From Cordylochernes scorpioides (lineage: Eukaryota; Arthropoda; Arachnida; Pseudoscorpiones; Chernetidae), in NCBI GenBank assembly GCA_030710605.1, contig CP092869.1, positions 14,453,295 through 14,517,294 of the forward strand: 64,000 nucleotides of DNA, read 5' to 3'. Made by a program: the position numbers and the translations under genes. Of the stretch, positions 35,260 through 45,251 are shown piece by piece (position 1 is the first letter of the stretch; each line of letters begins with the position of its first letter). The notes under the pieces were generated by a model. That model saw nothing but the letters and a program-made list of their open reading frames with translations. It did not search any database and had not been told where the DNA came from.

Positions 35260-35640
35260 TGCGGCTTGTGATTGTAAAACGACATGTGTTTCTTTTCAAC
35301 GAAAAATCAAAATTTATTTTAAGGAGAAATAACGATTATTTCTAACTTTATGGATGAGGTATGAAAGGATGAATTGTGAAGAGTAAAGGGTAGCCCCAGG
35401 GTAGGTAGGTCCAGGGTAGCCAGGTGGACATGGCATCTGCCCGATAAGCGGAACACTGTGGGTTCGATTCCCATCCCTGGACACTTTTATTTTTCCGTTT
35501 ATCATTACTCTTCACAATTCATCCTTTCATACCTCATCCATAAGGTTAGAAATAATCGTTATTTCTCCTTAAAATAAATTTTGATTTTTCGTTGAAAAGA
35601 AACACATGCGGGGTAATTTTCAAATGTCGTTTTACAATCT
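35260..35640. mobile_element. PAL-2 inverted repeat carrying a whole tRNA-like core
   Basis: The arms (AAACGACATGTG / ACATGCGGGGTAATTTT and AAAATTTATTTTAAGGAGAA / TTCTCCTTAAAATAAATTTT) flank an unpaired centre that contains the tRNA-like sequence. The flanking TTCATCCTTTCATACYTCATCC blocks match the other PAL-2 copies. Confidence 0.85.
35410..35482 (+). tRNA. tRNA-like cloverleaf, anticodon position GAT
   Basis: All four stems pair: acceptor TCCAGGG/CCCTGGA (7 bp), D stem GCCA/TGGC, anticodon stem TCTGC/GCGGA with loop CCGATAA, and T stem GTGGG/CCCAT with loop TTCGATT; a 5-nt variable region gives 73 nt. The loop has C instead of U at position 33, and GAT (Ile) tRNA genes are uncommon in animal nuclear genomes. 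Its position at the centre of a palindromic repeat fits a SINE head rather than a cellular tRNA gene. No oligo-T terminator stronger than CTTTTA follows. Confidence 0.5.
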
Positions 35641-35646
35641 AGTATA

Positions 35647-35958
35647 TGTTGGGGAGTGGCCTCTTCGGTTTTGCACCTAGTGCACATGGGGAAGCTTTTG
35701 GCTCCCTATTTATAGACTAGAGGGCGTAGGTGACCAGATTTCCATCTGGCCAACTGTGTCGACTTCCTTCTGTTTAGTGTATTAGCATGTTTTGAATATT
35801 TGTAAAAATGAAAATATTCTCTTTGCACATACTCAATTCTTGTCTTAGAAATTGTACATAAATAGCGGCACCATTTTTGGTAGTCAGTCAGTAAGATGTA
35901 TCAATTATGATATTAAATAAACTATATTCCCTAAGTCCATTGCTTGATCTAAGCAACA
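35647..35958 (+). mobile_element. LTR-like sequence (TGTTG...CAACA)
   Basis: The 312-bp segment has inverted TGTTG/CAACA ends, a TATA-like CTATTTATAGAC (35707), an initiator-like AGTCAGTCAGTAAG (about 35882) and an ATTAAATAAAC polyadenylation-like site (about 35912). There is no target duplication and no second copy, so it may be a lone 5' or 3' LTR of a deleted element. Confidence 0.45.
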
Positions 35959-36054
35959 CCTCATCCTGGCTACTCTCTACCTGGCGAGAAAACATAAGGA
36001 ATAAGCCACATCACCAGTTTTGCAAAATTCATAGAAAATTTCAACCTGTATACC

Positions 36055-36315
36055 ATGGGTTTCAAAATGAATCCAAAGAAATTTCAAGCTGAAATTCTAC
36101 ATTGGCATTTTGCAACTGCTAGGAATATATCGTTAGAAAATGGATGTGATCAATGTAGAGATCCCATGTGTGAGAATGCTAATTTAATGATAATCATCAT
36201 GGGAATTCTGTTTCTTCTCATCAACTTCGTGATGATGCTGACATGGTGCTGTCTTGTGAATCTGGGCCGGAAGGATGTCACTGAAGTTGTCGCAAAAAAA
36301 CAGAAAATATTATAA
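36055..36315 (+). CDS. Small predicted membrane protein, unknown
   Basis: An 86-codon ATG frame. Residues 30-41 contain three cysteines (GCDQCRDPMC), and residues about 44-67 form one strongly hydrophobic segment rich in Met, Ile and Leu, followed by a basic tail. This could be a single-pass membrane protein, for example the end of an envelope-like protein near the LTR-like sequence just upstream. It could also be a chance ORF; there are no homology signals I recognise. Confidence 0.25.
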   Translation: MGFKMNPKKFQAEILHWHFATARNISLENGCDQCRDPMCENANLMIIIMGILFLLINFVMMLTWCCLVNLGRKDVTEVVAKKQKIL

Positions 36316-36319
36316 ATAT

Positions 36320-36900
36320 ATATATTGTGGCGAAGAAATAATTTATTATTTAATTTAATATTATTCAATGAAAATAATCACCATATTATAAAAATATATA
36401 TTACTCTGTATTGGTAAAATCTTCTTTAAAATATTTCTTTGTTTGCTTGTTCAAGATTCCCTAGCTGTAGATAGTTTGGTTAATTTGTTTATATTTGCCG
36501 ACTGGTCGTGATGACGTTATCAATAAATACTTTCACATCTCCAGATATACAAAGACTTGATTACTACGCTATAATATTATATCGTTATGTATACCATAGT
36601 TTTGGGCAATAGCACTCATCAGTAGAGAGGAAGCTTCGATTTTATAACATCCTACGATTGAGTTATAAAATTGGTCAAATTCGACGAAAGGTGTTTAAGC
36701 TGGTGAATTGGTTCGACCGATTTCATTATATAAAAGGTTTATCATATAGAAATTTCATTTGAGATGTTGTTACGTTGTGAAAAGTTGATTACGTGATGCC
36801 ACGTATAGGAAGGATAAATGCTTCCAACGTGTTTCTGAGTTGATAAAGATAGAACTGTTGTCTATCGGGATTGGCTAAACGTGCCGTAGTATCGCTGCTC
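36320..36900. other. AT-rich spacer, nothing recognised
   Basis: No repeats or motifs could be identified between the small ORF and the next non-LTR tail. Confidence 0.5.
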
Positions 36901-36904
36901 ACGT

Positions 36905-37510
36905 CGGTTCCATTAATGTTGTTGTCGTCGTGTCCAATGAAGAGCCTCAGATGTCTCCATACATCTCTATCACAGCAGTCGCAATGTCCTCTATCTTGGG
37001 TGTGTAAAGCTGCTGTTCTGGGTCCATGTCAATTTTCTGTTGTTGTTGTGTCCAATGAAGAGCCTCAGATGTCTCCATACATCTCTATCACAGCAGTCAC
37101 AATGTCCTCTATCTTGGGTGTGTAAAGCTGCTGTTCTGGGTCCATGTCAATTTTCTGTTGTTGTCGTGTCCAATGAAGAGCCTCAGATGTCTCCATACAT
37201 CTCTATCACAGCAGTCACAATGTCCTCTATCTTGGGTGTGTTAAGCTGCTGTTCTGGGTCCATGTCAATTTTCTGTTGTTGTTGTCGTGTCCATTGAAGA
37301 GCCTCAGATGTCTCCATACATCTCTATCACAGCAGTCGCAATGTCCTCTATCTTGGGTGTGTAAAGCTGCTGCTCTGGGTCCATTTCATTTTTCTGCAAG
37401 GCTGCGACCATTGCTGGGCTTAAGAATATGTGGGTAGGTGTTAGTTCCACACCAGGACAGTTGTTGTATGTCCTATAGGTTCTTGTGCCATCTTGATGTA
37501 TTGCCATTCC
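36905..37510 (-). pseudogene. Non-LTR ORF2 C-terminal fragment with tandem 3' ends
   Basis: On the minus strand, 37304-37507 encodes the same CNNC...THIF knuckle region as 5092-5295, but here the expected final Cys reads as Ser (FLSPAM). Downstream on the minus strand, the ~119-bp terminal unit repeats four times (GGGTCCATGTCAATTTTCTG on plus at 37020, 37139, 37256; variant at 37377). It is a 5'-truncated copy. Confidence 0.65.
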
Positions 37511-37639
37511 TTTATAATGTTTCGTTCTGAGTCTTGTTTTTTTTAAATCATTTTTGTAATAGAAGATAATAGATTCAGAATATGGATCTATGAGTTCAGG
37601 ACGGTCATACAGAACGATATACTGAATCTCAGCGGCCTT

Positions 37640-38830
37640 CTATTACTAACAGCCTAGAAGACCAACATGTTATCCGCATGGTCTTAATGGATCGGAAAGC
37701 TACCTCAACAGCCCTGAGTCAAGAAATTTAGTCATTAGTAGTCGAAAAGTGTCTACACAAACAATTCGACGACGTTTGCAGCAGCATGGACTGTTAGCTC
37801 GGAGACGACGACTTGGTCTACCTTTGACGTTACATCAAAGACATGAGAACCTTCAATGATATTTTCAACGATCTACCGCCAGGAATGGCGTGAATTCGAG
37901 TTCTCGTACGAATCCAGGTTCTGTTTGTAGCACTATGGTCGCTGCATCTGTGTTTGGCATCACCATAGTGAAGGTACATTGCCAGCTTGCATTCGACATA
38001 TTCATACTGGCTCATCACCTGAAGTGTTGGTATGGCTTGCAGAAGCGTGAATTGTTAGCTCGGAGACCACGACTTGGTCTACCCTTGACGTTACATCACA
38101 GACATGAGAAACTTTAATGGTATTATCAACGATCTACCACCAGGAAAGGCGTGAATTCGAGTTCTCGGACGAATCCAGGTTTTGTTTGTAGCACTATGGT
38201 CGCTGCATCTGTGTTTGGCACCGTAGTGAAGGAACATTGCAAGTTTGCATTTGACATCATCATACTGGCTCATCACCTGAAGTATTGGTATGGCTTGCAA
38301 CAGCATGGACTGTTACCTCGGAGACCACGACTTGGTCTACCTTTGACGTTACATCACAGGCATGAGAAACTTTATTGGTGTTATCAACGATCTACCGCCA
38401 GGAATGGCGTGATGTCGAGTTTCAAGACGAATCCAGGTTCTGTTTTCAGTATTATGAAGGCCGCATCCGTGTTTGACGCCATTGTGGAGAGAGAACATTG
38501 CCGTTGTGCATTCGACATATTCATACTGGCTCATCATCTGAAGTGTTGGTTTGGCTTGCAGAAGCTTGAACTGTTAGCTCGGAGACCACGACTTGGTCTA
38601 CCTTTGAAGCTACATCACAGACATGAGAAACCTTAATGGTATTATCAACGATCCACCTAACAAAAAACAAGATGGAGTGATGTATAGTTCTCTGACGAAT
38701 CTAGGTTCTGTTTGCAGTATAATGAAGACCGCATCCGTGTTTGACGCCATCATGGTGAAGGCACATTGCCAGCGTGTATTCAACATCGTCATACTGGGCA
38801 ATCACCTGGAGTGATGGTATAGAATGCCAT
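37640..38830 (+). pseudogene. Tc1-like transposase fragment, tandemly amplified four times
   Basis: The N-terminal part (DQHVIRMVLMDRKA, then a TIRRRLQQHG-type segment) is followed by RRPRLGLPLTLHHRHEK, a hallmark of Tc1-type DNA-binding domains, and by a degraded start of the catalytic domain (SRTNPGSV for the usual SDES.F stretch). The segment from the LQQHGL codons onward recurs at about 37777, 38036, 38295 and 38556, a period of 259-262 bp, each copy with its own frameshifts. No terminal inverted repeats are seen. Such internal tandem growth of a transposase piece is unusual. Confidence 0.8.
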
Positions 38831-38934
38831 TAGATACACATCTCTGTCACCATTTGTTCGAATTCTCGGCATTTTGAACAGTCCCTGTTATATTTCTGAT
38901 ATGTAAGTTTTTCAAAACGCTTATGTATATTATG

Positions 38935-39335
38935 AAAAAAGGCATCTCCTTATCGTGCAACTGAAAGTTACTGATGACTTACGCCATCTATCGGAATAAA
39001 TATCAACTATTCTCGTTGATTTTTAATTATTCCAGAATTGGCCAAATACCCATTCTTGATTAATCAAGAAAAACTAACGGGCTGTTGGCTCTCATCAGCG
39101 TGGTGTAAGCTGTACCTCAACGACCAAAAACCTAGTCATCCTGAAAAATCATGAATGGGTGATGAGGGCTAACAGCCCGAAACGCGTCCGTGGTTAGCTT
39201 TTCTTGATTAATCAAGAATGGGTATTTGGCCAATTCTTGGAATAATTAAAAGTCAACGAGAATAGTTGATATTTCTTCCGATAGATGGCGCAAGCCATCA
39301 GCAACTTTCTGTTACACGATAAGGAGGTGCCTTTT
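38935..39335. mobile_element. HH-B palindromic element
   Basis: The outer arms AAAAAAGGCATCTCCTTATC ... ATAAGGAGGTGCCTTTTTC and the inner TTGATTAATCAAGAA blocks are inverted. The left arm keeps GGGCTGTTGGCTCTCATCAG (a minus-strand core lacking its GAAAC half); the right arm has the motif at 39158-39195. Confidence 0.85.
39158..39195 (+). ncRNA. Hammerhead motif HH-B with altered 5' side
   Basis: GTGATGA stands in place of CTGATGA (C3 changed to G). Stem II GGGC/GCCC, GAAAC, self-complementary ACGCGT and site GTC are intact. The 5' strand of helix I is lost, so it is unlikely to be active. Confidence 0.55.
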
Positions 39336-39508
39336 TCTTAATTTATGCACCTTATCCCAGTACAATATAATATTTGTACTATTTTTTTGCTTATGTATAT
39401 ATTGAAATATTATTTTTTCAAAATAACATACCCCGTGCGCCTAACGCTTTTCATATTAATGATCAAGCTGATTGAAGTCAAGAGTCGAGTGTTATAACAT
39501 TGACCAAG

Positions 39509-39661
39509 ATGGTGTCCAACATCGAGTCAGATGTCACCCAGACGATTGGTCTGACCTCCGACATGTCAAATATTATTGAGGAAGCCGTAACAATCCATTT
39601 AGACGACAGCACGGTACATTTCCACTACAACAACTGCCCGACGTGGAATTGGCTGGATTAA
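39509..39661 (+). CDS. Short 50-codon ORF with coding-like composition
   Basis: ATG in an AAGATGG context, TAA stop. The GC-rich third positions and acidic, His/Asn/Trp-containing end (VHFHYNNCPTWNWLD) contrast with the AT-rich surroundings. No family is recognised. It may be a terminal exon or a transposon remnant. Confidence 0.3.
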   Translation: MVSNIESDVTQTIGLTSDMSNIIEEAVTIHLDDSTVHFHYNNCPTWNWLD

Positions 39662-39827
39662 GACGTCCGTTCATTTCGTAATTCTGTCTGGTAAACATTC
39701 CAAGTGCTACAAACCTTTCTCAACGTCTTAACTTATATCTACAGTGGGTTATCTTCAATTATTTCCCTCCTCAGAATATATAAATAATATAAATCGTTAA
39801 TGATAGGGCACAATTTGGATTATAGAT

Positions 39828-39943
39828 TATAAACACAAGGTAATAAGACCAAATCCAAACAAATAAATAGTGTGTGACGTTTCGATAACAACGTCACACA
39901 CTATTTATTTGTTTGGATTTGGTCTTATTACCTTGTGTTTATA
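39828..39943. repeat. Perfect 116-bp palindrome with HHR-like centre
   Basis: TATAAACACAAGGTAATAAG and its inverse close the ends; the centre is GTGTGTGACGTTTCGATAAC. On the minus strand the centre reads GAAACGTCACACAC, the 3' half of an HH-A-like hammerhead with a GTGTGT/ACACAC helix I, but no CUGANGA. Confidence 0.8.
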
Positions 39944-40094
39944 AATCGTTCAATATATATTTTTTCAAAATTGTTCATAACACACAAAGAATGTAATATA
40001 TATTTTCTCCCCTTTCAATATCATTAATATTTAAATATGTAAATAATATAATTTGTGTGTAGAATAGTATACAACATCTATATTTTATCGTGAT

Positions 40095-40140
40095 AATCCT
40101 GTTGAAGGACTGACAAGTCCGAAAGCTTAAAAATTTGAAC
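40095..40140 (+). ncRNA. Hammerhead-like motif HH-D
   Basis: CTGTTGAAGGACTGACAAGT then CCGAAAGCTT. Stem II GGAC/GTCC pairs fully, and the helix III strand is AGCU. The A6 position is U. It lies in a context like the PLE-type ends (AGAAACTTAGCCCTAGAAGC downstream). Confidence 0.4.
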
Positions 40141-40357
40141 AAGAAACTTAGCCCTAGAAGCTTTATTTATTTTATAAAAATATATATTGTTGCATCTCAG
40201 ACAGATTCTCATCTAGATTGATTTACGACAGGAATAAGTGGCAGAACATCATAAGTTTGTTTCCAATCTGGTAAAAGACGGAATCTGGGTTGATTTTCCA
40301 TCGTGTCTAATGACCCAATGCATTAAGTCAGGTTACAATATGTGTAACTCCGCCTTT

Positions 40358-40700
40358 GCCGGTCCCAATCCCGGATGAAAAAGGAGGAGGGGAGCAGTAA
40401 CAAGCCGAAAAAAACCTGGGCTCATCTGGCCCGGCTGATAGTACCCTGTAAGGGCTCCTAATTCAGGGATACAGGATGAGCAGCGTTTGTACTCCATGTT
40501 AGGAGCGGCTGCACATGGTGTCTGTTCCTCATGTCAGAGCGGCCATTTATTTTGGAGCTAAGTCGGCCTGCTACTGCAGTGCTTCCAGTCTTAATGACAA
40601 AGGCAGACGCATTCTACTTCACCCAGTCATGATGGTTTTCAGACACTATCAAGGGTCACAACTTGATATCCTAATATGATTGAGTGGAGATAAGGAAGAA
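40358..40700 (+). mobile_element. NLTR3 3'-UTR fragment
   Basis: It runs from CCTTTGCCGGTCCCAATCCC to AAGAAGAAGAAGA (40697). It forms the left part of a longer segment (to 41082) that is present in inverted form at 53132-53775. Confidence 0.7.
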
Positions 40701-40922
40701 GAAGAAGACAATATGTGTTTATATCCAATATCTGGTTGCTTGTTGCTGCTGTAATAGATCTTGGAATATCACATCCTCACCCTGTCTAGTTAACATTCAG
40801 GTAAATGTTTTTCTTTACGTTCCCTTCTTACATCACCGAGTCTATTTTCTTTATAAAATTGTCTGTCCACGGCATTCACTTTCTTTTAATGTAAAATAAA
40901 TCAAATTTCTTATCTCTATATA

Positions 40923-41082
40923 CAGTTAAAACTGTATATAACGCCCCCTCTAAATAGCGCCTTCCTCTCTATAGCACCCGATTTTAAATACGTAGTACGA
41001 TGCGATTTACATTAATATAGCACCCCCTCAGGACCCTATTTTGATGAGTCCCAAGAGGGGGCGCTATAGACAGGTTTAGCCG
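40923..41082. mobile_element. TA-flanked MITE with CAGTTAAA ends
   Basis: The left end CAGTTAAAACTGTATATAAC and the right end GCGCTATAGACAGGTTTAGC are inverted, with TA on both sides (40921-40922, 41083-41084). The interior includes AGCACCCGATTTTAAATACG. The inverted sister is 53132-53308. Confidence 0.75.
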
Positions 41083-41199
41083 TATTATATTTTATTTAAT
41101 TAAAAAAGCATGTATTGGATCAAAATATAATTTATTTTACCAATATTTCAGTTGGCTGAACGCCAACCTTTTAAAAGTAATTATAACATGACGCACATT

Positions 41200-42345
41200 A
41201 ATATTTTGACTTTTTTCATGCTCAATTTTTTATTCTCCAATATTAAGCTAAAAGCGTTAACTCAATAGAAAAAGAAAGATAGCATGAACCAATTTGAGAT
41301 GTTAACAATTCATTAATAACTGTGGAAAACGAAAGGACACAATAGATGGGAAGGGAAAAATGTTGAATTTTGACTTTTTGATCTTCAATTTCTTATTCTC
41401 CATAATATTAAATTAAAATAATTAACTCAACAGACAAAGAGAGATAATATTAAACAATTTGAGATGTTAACAATTCATTAATGACTGTGGAAAACGATAG
41501 GAGCCAATGGATAGAAAGGGAAAAATGTTGAATTTTTACTTTTTTTCTTGTTCAATTTATTATTCTCCGATATTAAGCAAAAAACGTTGACGCAAAAGAA
41601 AAAAAAAAGAAAGATAACATAAACCAATTTGAGATGTTAACAATTCTTTGGTAACTGTGGAAAACGATAAGAGACAATAGATGGAAAGAGAAAAATGTTG
41701 AATTTTGTATTTTTTCATGTTCCATTTCTTATTCTCCAATATTAAGCAAAAAACGTTAACTCAATAGAGACAAAGAGATATCATATTAAACAATTTGAGG
41801 TGTTAACTGTGGAAAACGAAAGGACACAATATATGGAAAGAGGAAAATGTTGAATTTTGACTTTTTTCATGTTCAATTTCTTATTATCCAATATATATTA
41901 AGCAAAAAACGTTAACTCAATAGACAAAGAGAGATAATATTAGACAAATAGAGAGGTTAACAATTGATTAGTAACTGTGGAAAACGATAGGAGACAATAT
42001 ATTGAAAGGGGAAAATGTTGAATCTTGTCTTTTTTCTTGTTCAATTTCTTATTCTCCAATATTAAGCAAAAAACGTTAACTCAATAGACAAAGAGATATA
42101 ATATTAAACAATTTGAAGTGTTAACTGTGGAATAGCTGTGGAAAACGAAAGGACACAATGTATGGAAAGAGGAAAATGTTGAATTTTGTCTTTTTTCTCG
42201 TTCAATTTCTTATTCTCCAATTAAACTAAAATAGTTAACTCAATAGACAAAGAGATATGATATTAAACAATTTGAAATGTTAGCAATTCATTAATAGCTA
42301 TGAAAACATAGGAGACAATAGACGGAAAGGTTAAACCAGAAATAA
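41200..42345. repeat. Tandem array, ~163-bp unit, 7 copies
   Basis: Units share GTTGAATTTTGACTTTTTTC, CAATTTCTTATTCTCCAATA, TTAAGCAAAAAACGTTAACT, CAATTTGAGATGTTAACAAT and CTGTGGAAAACGA. They start near 41204, 41364, 41531, 41697, 41853, 42016 and 42177, with indels between copies. Non-coding. Confidence 0.92.
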
Positions 42346-42539
42346 ACCAAAGAATCATTAGCCAAATGGCCGTAATAACAATCAGTCACTGTCTATCCTC
42401 CACTCTGGTAAATTGACTGGTTGACCTTCTTCCGAACCTGCTGTCTGTGAATCTAACTTCTACTGACATCAAGCGTTAGTTCAAATTTGTCAAATTCAGT
42501 ATATATCATAGCAAAGAACAAAACTGTTATGGAATAAAA

Positions 42540-42995
42540 GATAATTCTGGAATAATTAAAAATCAACGAGAATAGTTGATATTTATTCCGATAGATAGCG
42601 TAAGCCATCAGCAACTTTCAGTTACACGATAAGGAGATGCCTTTATTATGATTTATGCACCTTATCCCAGTACAATATCACATTTGTACTATTTTTTTTC
42701 ACATTGTGTCGCGGTCTCACGCAATTCTGGCCTTAACTACCCGTTTCATGATTTTTTAGGATGTCTGAATGAGCAGTTTTTTTTGGTTGTTGAGGTACAG
42801 CTTGCACCACGCTGATGAGTGCCAACAGCCTGAAACGCGTCCGTGGTTAGCTTTTCTTGATTAATCAAGAATGGGTATTTGGCTAATTCTGGAATAATTA
42901 AAAATCAACAGGAATAGTTTATATTTATTCCGATAGATGGCGCAAGCTATCAGCAATTTTCAGTTGCACGATAAGGAGGTGCCTTTTTTATAATG
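42540..42995 (+). mobile_element. HH-B repeat, tandem arrangement
   Basis: An HH-B right-arm sequence (GGAATAATTAAAAATCAACG to GATAAGGAGATGCC) at 42545-42640 is followed by the leader CACGCAATTCTGGCCTTAAC (42718) and a second HH-B unit with hammerhead (42806) and right arm ending at 42985. The two units are in direct orientation, so a dimeric transcript is conceivable. Confidence 0.8.
42806..42847 (+). ncRNA. Hammerhead ribozyme motif HH-B
   Basis: Helix I ACCACG with CGTGGT (6 bp, perfect), CTGATGA (42812-42818), GAAA (42832-42835), helix III ACGCGT (self-complementary), cleavage after C42841 in GUC. Stem II is weakened (GTGCC...GCCT instead of GGGCC...GCCC). All invariant core bases are present. 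Confidence 0.75.
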
Positions 42996-43039
42996 TTATG
43001 GGATAGTTACAAAATTACTAACTCGAAACCCGGTACAAT

Positions 43040-43560
43040 TATTGGAACAATTTTTAAACTGATGAGAGCTAACAGCCTTTTTTACTTATCCCTACACGTG
43101 GTACATGATAATCATGGTGGGTAGAAGTTGGCAACTGCTTTACTGTAAGTGCACCACATATCTACACATATGAAAAGTAGTTCGACTTTGCCCTTACAAA
43201 TTGCAAGAGCTCCGTTTGGTTACTTACATTCGCTGGTGGGGTTGGACATTTGCAAGAATTGGGGGCCATTGGAGCAAATTATTATTTTTTTAAACAGAAA
43301 AAAAGTGTCCAATGCGGGATTTGATCCCGGGTCGTAGCGATCGAAAACCAACGGTTTAGACCATCTTTCCACCTTTCAGGCTAACAGCCTGAAAGCGTAT
43401 GTGGTTAGTTTTTCTTGATTAATCAAGAATGGCTATTTTTGGCAAATTCTCTGGAATAATTAAAATCAACGAGAATAGTTGATATTTATTCCAACAGATG
43501 GCGCAAGCCATCAGCAACTTTCAGGAGATAAGGAAACACCTTTTTCTTAAATTTTAACTA
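43040..43560 (+). mobile_element. HH-B repeat split by a SINE
   Basis: The 5' part (CTGATGAGA, 43059-43067) and the 3' part (GAAAGCGTATGTGGTTAG, 43391) of a hammerhead flank an inserted SINE. The HH-B right arm continues from TTGATTAATCAAGAATGGC to about 43540. Confidence 0.8.
43079..43379 (-). mobile_element. tRNA-derived SINE with 11-bp target duplication
   Basis: GCTAACAGCCT flanks both ends (43068-43078, 43380-43390). On the minus strand it starts GGTGGAAAGATGGTCTAAAC and has a B-box-like GGGATCAAATCCC (about 43313-43325). The body includes CCAACCCCACCAGCG, and it ends TAGGGATAAGTAAAAA, an A-rich tail adjoining the duplication. This is a clean retroposed copy. Confidence 0.9.
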
Positions 43561-43856
43561 ATTTTGTTTATGAAAAATAGCACAAACGTGAATTTTTTTT
43601 CGTTTTTTTTTTTCAAGAAAACCATATCAAAAATTTCAGTGAAAGGGATACAATAGGCTATTTGTGAAAATAAAATTTGAAATTGAAATATCTCATTACA
43701 TCTTTGAGGGCCAGTATATTAGTGAAGAAAGAGAGATATTCTTCTCAAAAGTAAACGACAGCCAACTTAACTCAGTACAAAGTATTTTAACCAGCGCCAT
43801 ATCAAGTCGAATGGTTGCTCTGTCCCTATATAACTTTTACAAAGAAGGAAAAGGAA

Positions 43857-44790
43857 CTTAGATTTATAGTTTTCTCCTCCACTACATGATGGTGATTGAT
43901 CATCGTGAGGATATCGTTGTAAGCCGGCAATGAGAGAGGAGAATCTGTATAAGACTGTTGTTTTAATAAAGGCACTTTGTGTGTGCATAATTTGATAAAG
44001 TAAGTAGGAAAAAGAACTTAGATTTATAGTTTTCTCCTCCACTACATGATGGTGATTGATCATCGTGAGGATATCGTTGTAAGCCGGCAATGAGAGAGGA
44101 GAATCTGTATAAGACTGTTGTTTTAATAAAGGCACTTTGTGTGTGCATAATTTGATAAAGTAAGTAGGAAAAAGAACTTAGATTTATAGTTTTCTCCTCC
44201 ACTACATGATGGTGATTAATCATCGTGAGGATATCGTTGCAAGCCAGTAATGAAAGAGGAGAATCTGTATAAGACTGTTGTTTTAATAAAGGCACTTTGT
44301 GTGTGCATAATTTGATAAAGTAAGTAGGAAAAAGAACTTAGATTTATAGTTTTCTCCTCCACTACATGATGGTGATTAATCATCGTGAGGATATCGTTGC
44401 AAGCCAGTAATGAAAGAGGAGAATCTGTATAAGACTGTTGTTTTAATAAAGGCACTTTGTGTGTGCATAATTTGATAAAGTAAGTAGGAAAAAGAATTTA
44501 GATTTATAGTTTTCTCCTCCACTACATGATGGTGATTAATCATCGTGAGGATATCGTTGCAAGCCAGTAATGAAAGAGGAGAATCTGTATAAGACTGTTG
44601 TTTTAATAAAGGCACTTTGTGTGTGCATAATTTGATAAAGTAAGTAGGAAAAGGAACTTAGATTTATCGTTTTCTCCTCCACTTCATGATGGTGATTGAT
44701 CATCGTGAGGATATTGTTGCAAGCCAGTAATGAAAGAGGAGAATCTGTATAAGACTGTTGTTTTAATAAAGGCACTTTGTGTATGTGTTT
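43857..44790. repeat. Tandem array, 160-bp unit, 6 copies
   Basis: Unit: ACTTAGATTTATAGTTTTCT, CCTCCACTACATGATGGTGA, GGATATCGTTGTAAGCC, TGAGAGAGGAGAATCTGTAT, TTTTAATAAAGGCACTTTGT, GATAAAGTAAGTAGGAAAA. The copies are nearly identical with an exact 160-bp period. Minus-strand 79-codon frames are by-products. An AATAAA is present in every unit. Confidence 0.97.
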
Positions 44791-45017
44791 GGTATTAAAT
44801 TGCGAAAGTCAAACTTCATAACACACGTGACAATAATACAAATATTAAAAATAAAGTAAAGAACACCATAGCAAAAAATAATTGACACATTTCTAACATT
44901 AATAAACTCAAATATGTCTGAGAGTTCATCATAGCCTTTCAAACTTCTTCAATATTTGAGAAAATACGGAAGTTTTCAAAAACGTAATCCATGTGGAATT
45001 GCGGATACTTCTGTAAA

Positions 45018-45158
45018 TTACGGATGTCCCGCTTCAATCAGATCTATATCCTGTTTGAGCCATGTTCTACCATGACGAATCTTTCTATGGCGTAATTCCA
45101 GGATCTTAGGAATCAGATGATTTCCATTATCGCGAACAAATCTAACGTTTGGAAACAT
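45018..45158 (-). CDS. 46-codon ORF fragment with coding-like composition
   Basis: The frame is open from 45174 to a TAA at 45018. Basic and hydrophobic residues alternate (NVRFVRDNGNHLIPKILELR, then HGRTWLKQDIDLIE). There is no motif I can name. It is probably a remnant of a transposable element or a decayed exon. Confidence 0.25.
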   Translation of the reverse strand: MFPNVRFVRDNGNHLIPKILELRHRKIRHGRTWLKQDIDLIEAGHP

Positions 45159-45251
45159 ATTATTACGACGCTTCTCAGTCGTCGATGTTTGCGTTCAAGG
45201 TTTCTAAGAAAACAATGTGGATTCTTTGTGGATACAGCTTAGTACGGTATA

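Noticed and set aside
35410..35482. Functional nuclear tRNA-Ile gene
   Set aside because: C at position 33, an unusual GAT anticodon for an animal nuclear gene, weak terminator, and location inside a palindromic repeat favour a SINE-derived relic.
39828..39943. Active hammerhead at the palindrome centre
   Set aside because: Only GAAACGTC and a helix I remain; the CUGANGA half is absent.
41200..42345. Hammerhead or coding function in the 163-bp array
   Set aside because: No core motif and no open frame shared among units.
43857..44790. Hammerhead ribozyme satellite
   Set aside because: I looked for CUGANGA...GAAA on both strands of the 160-bp unit and did not find it.
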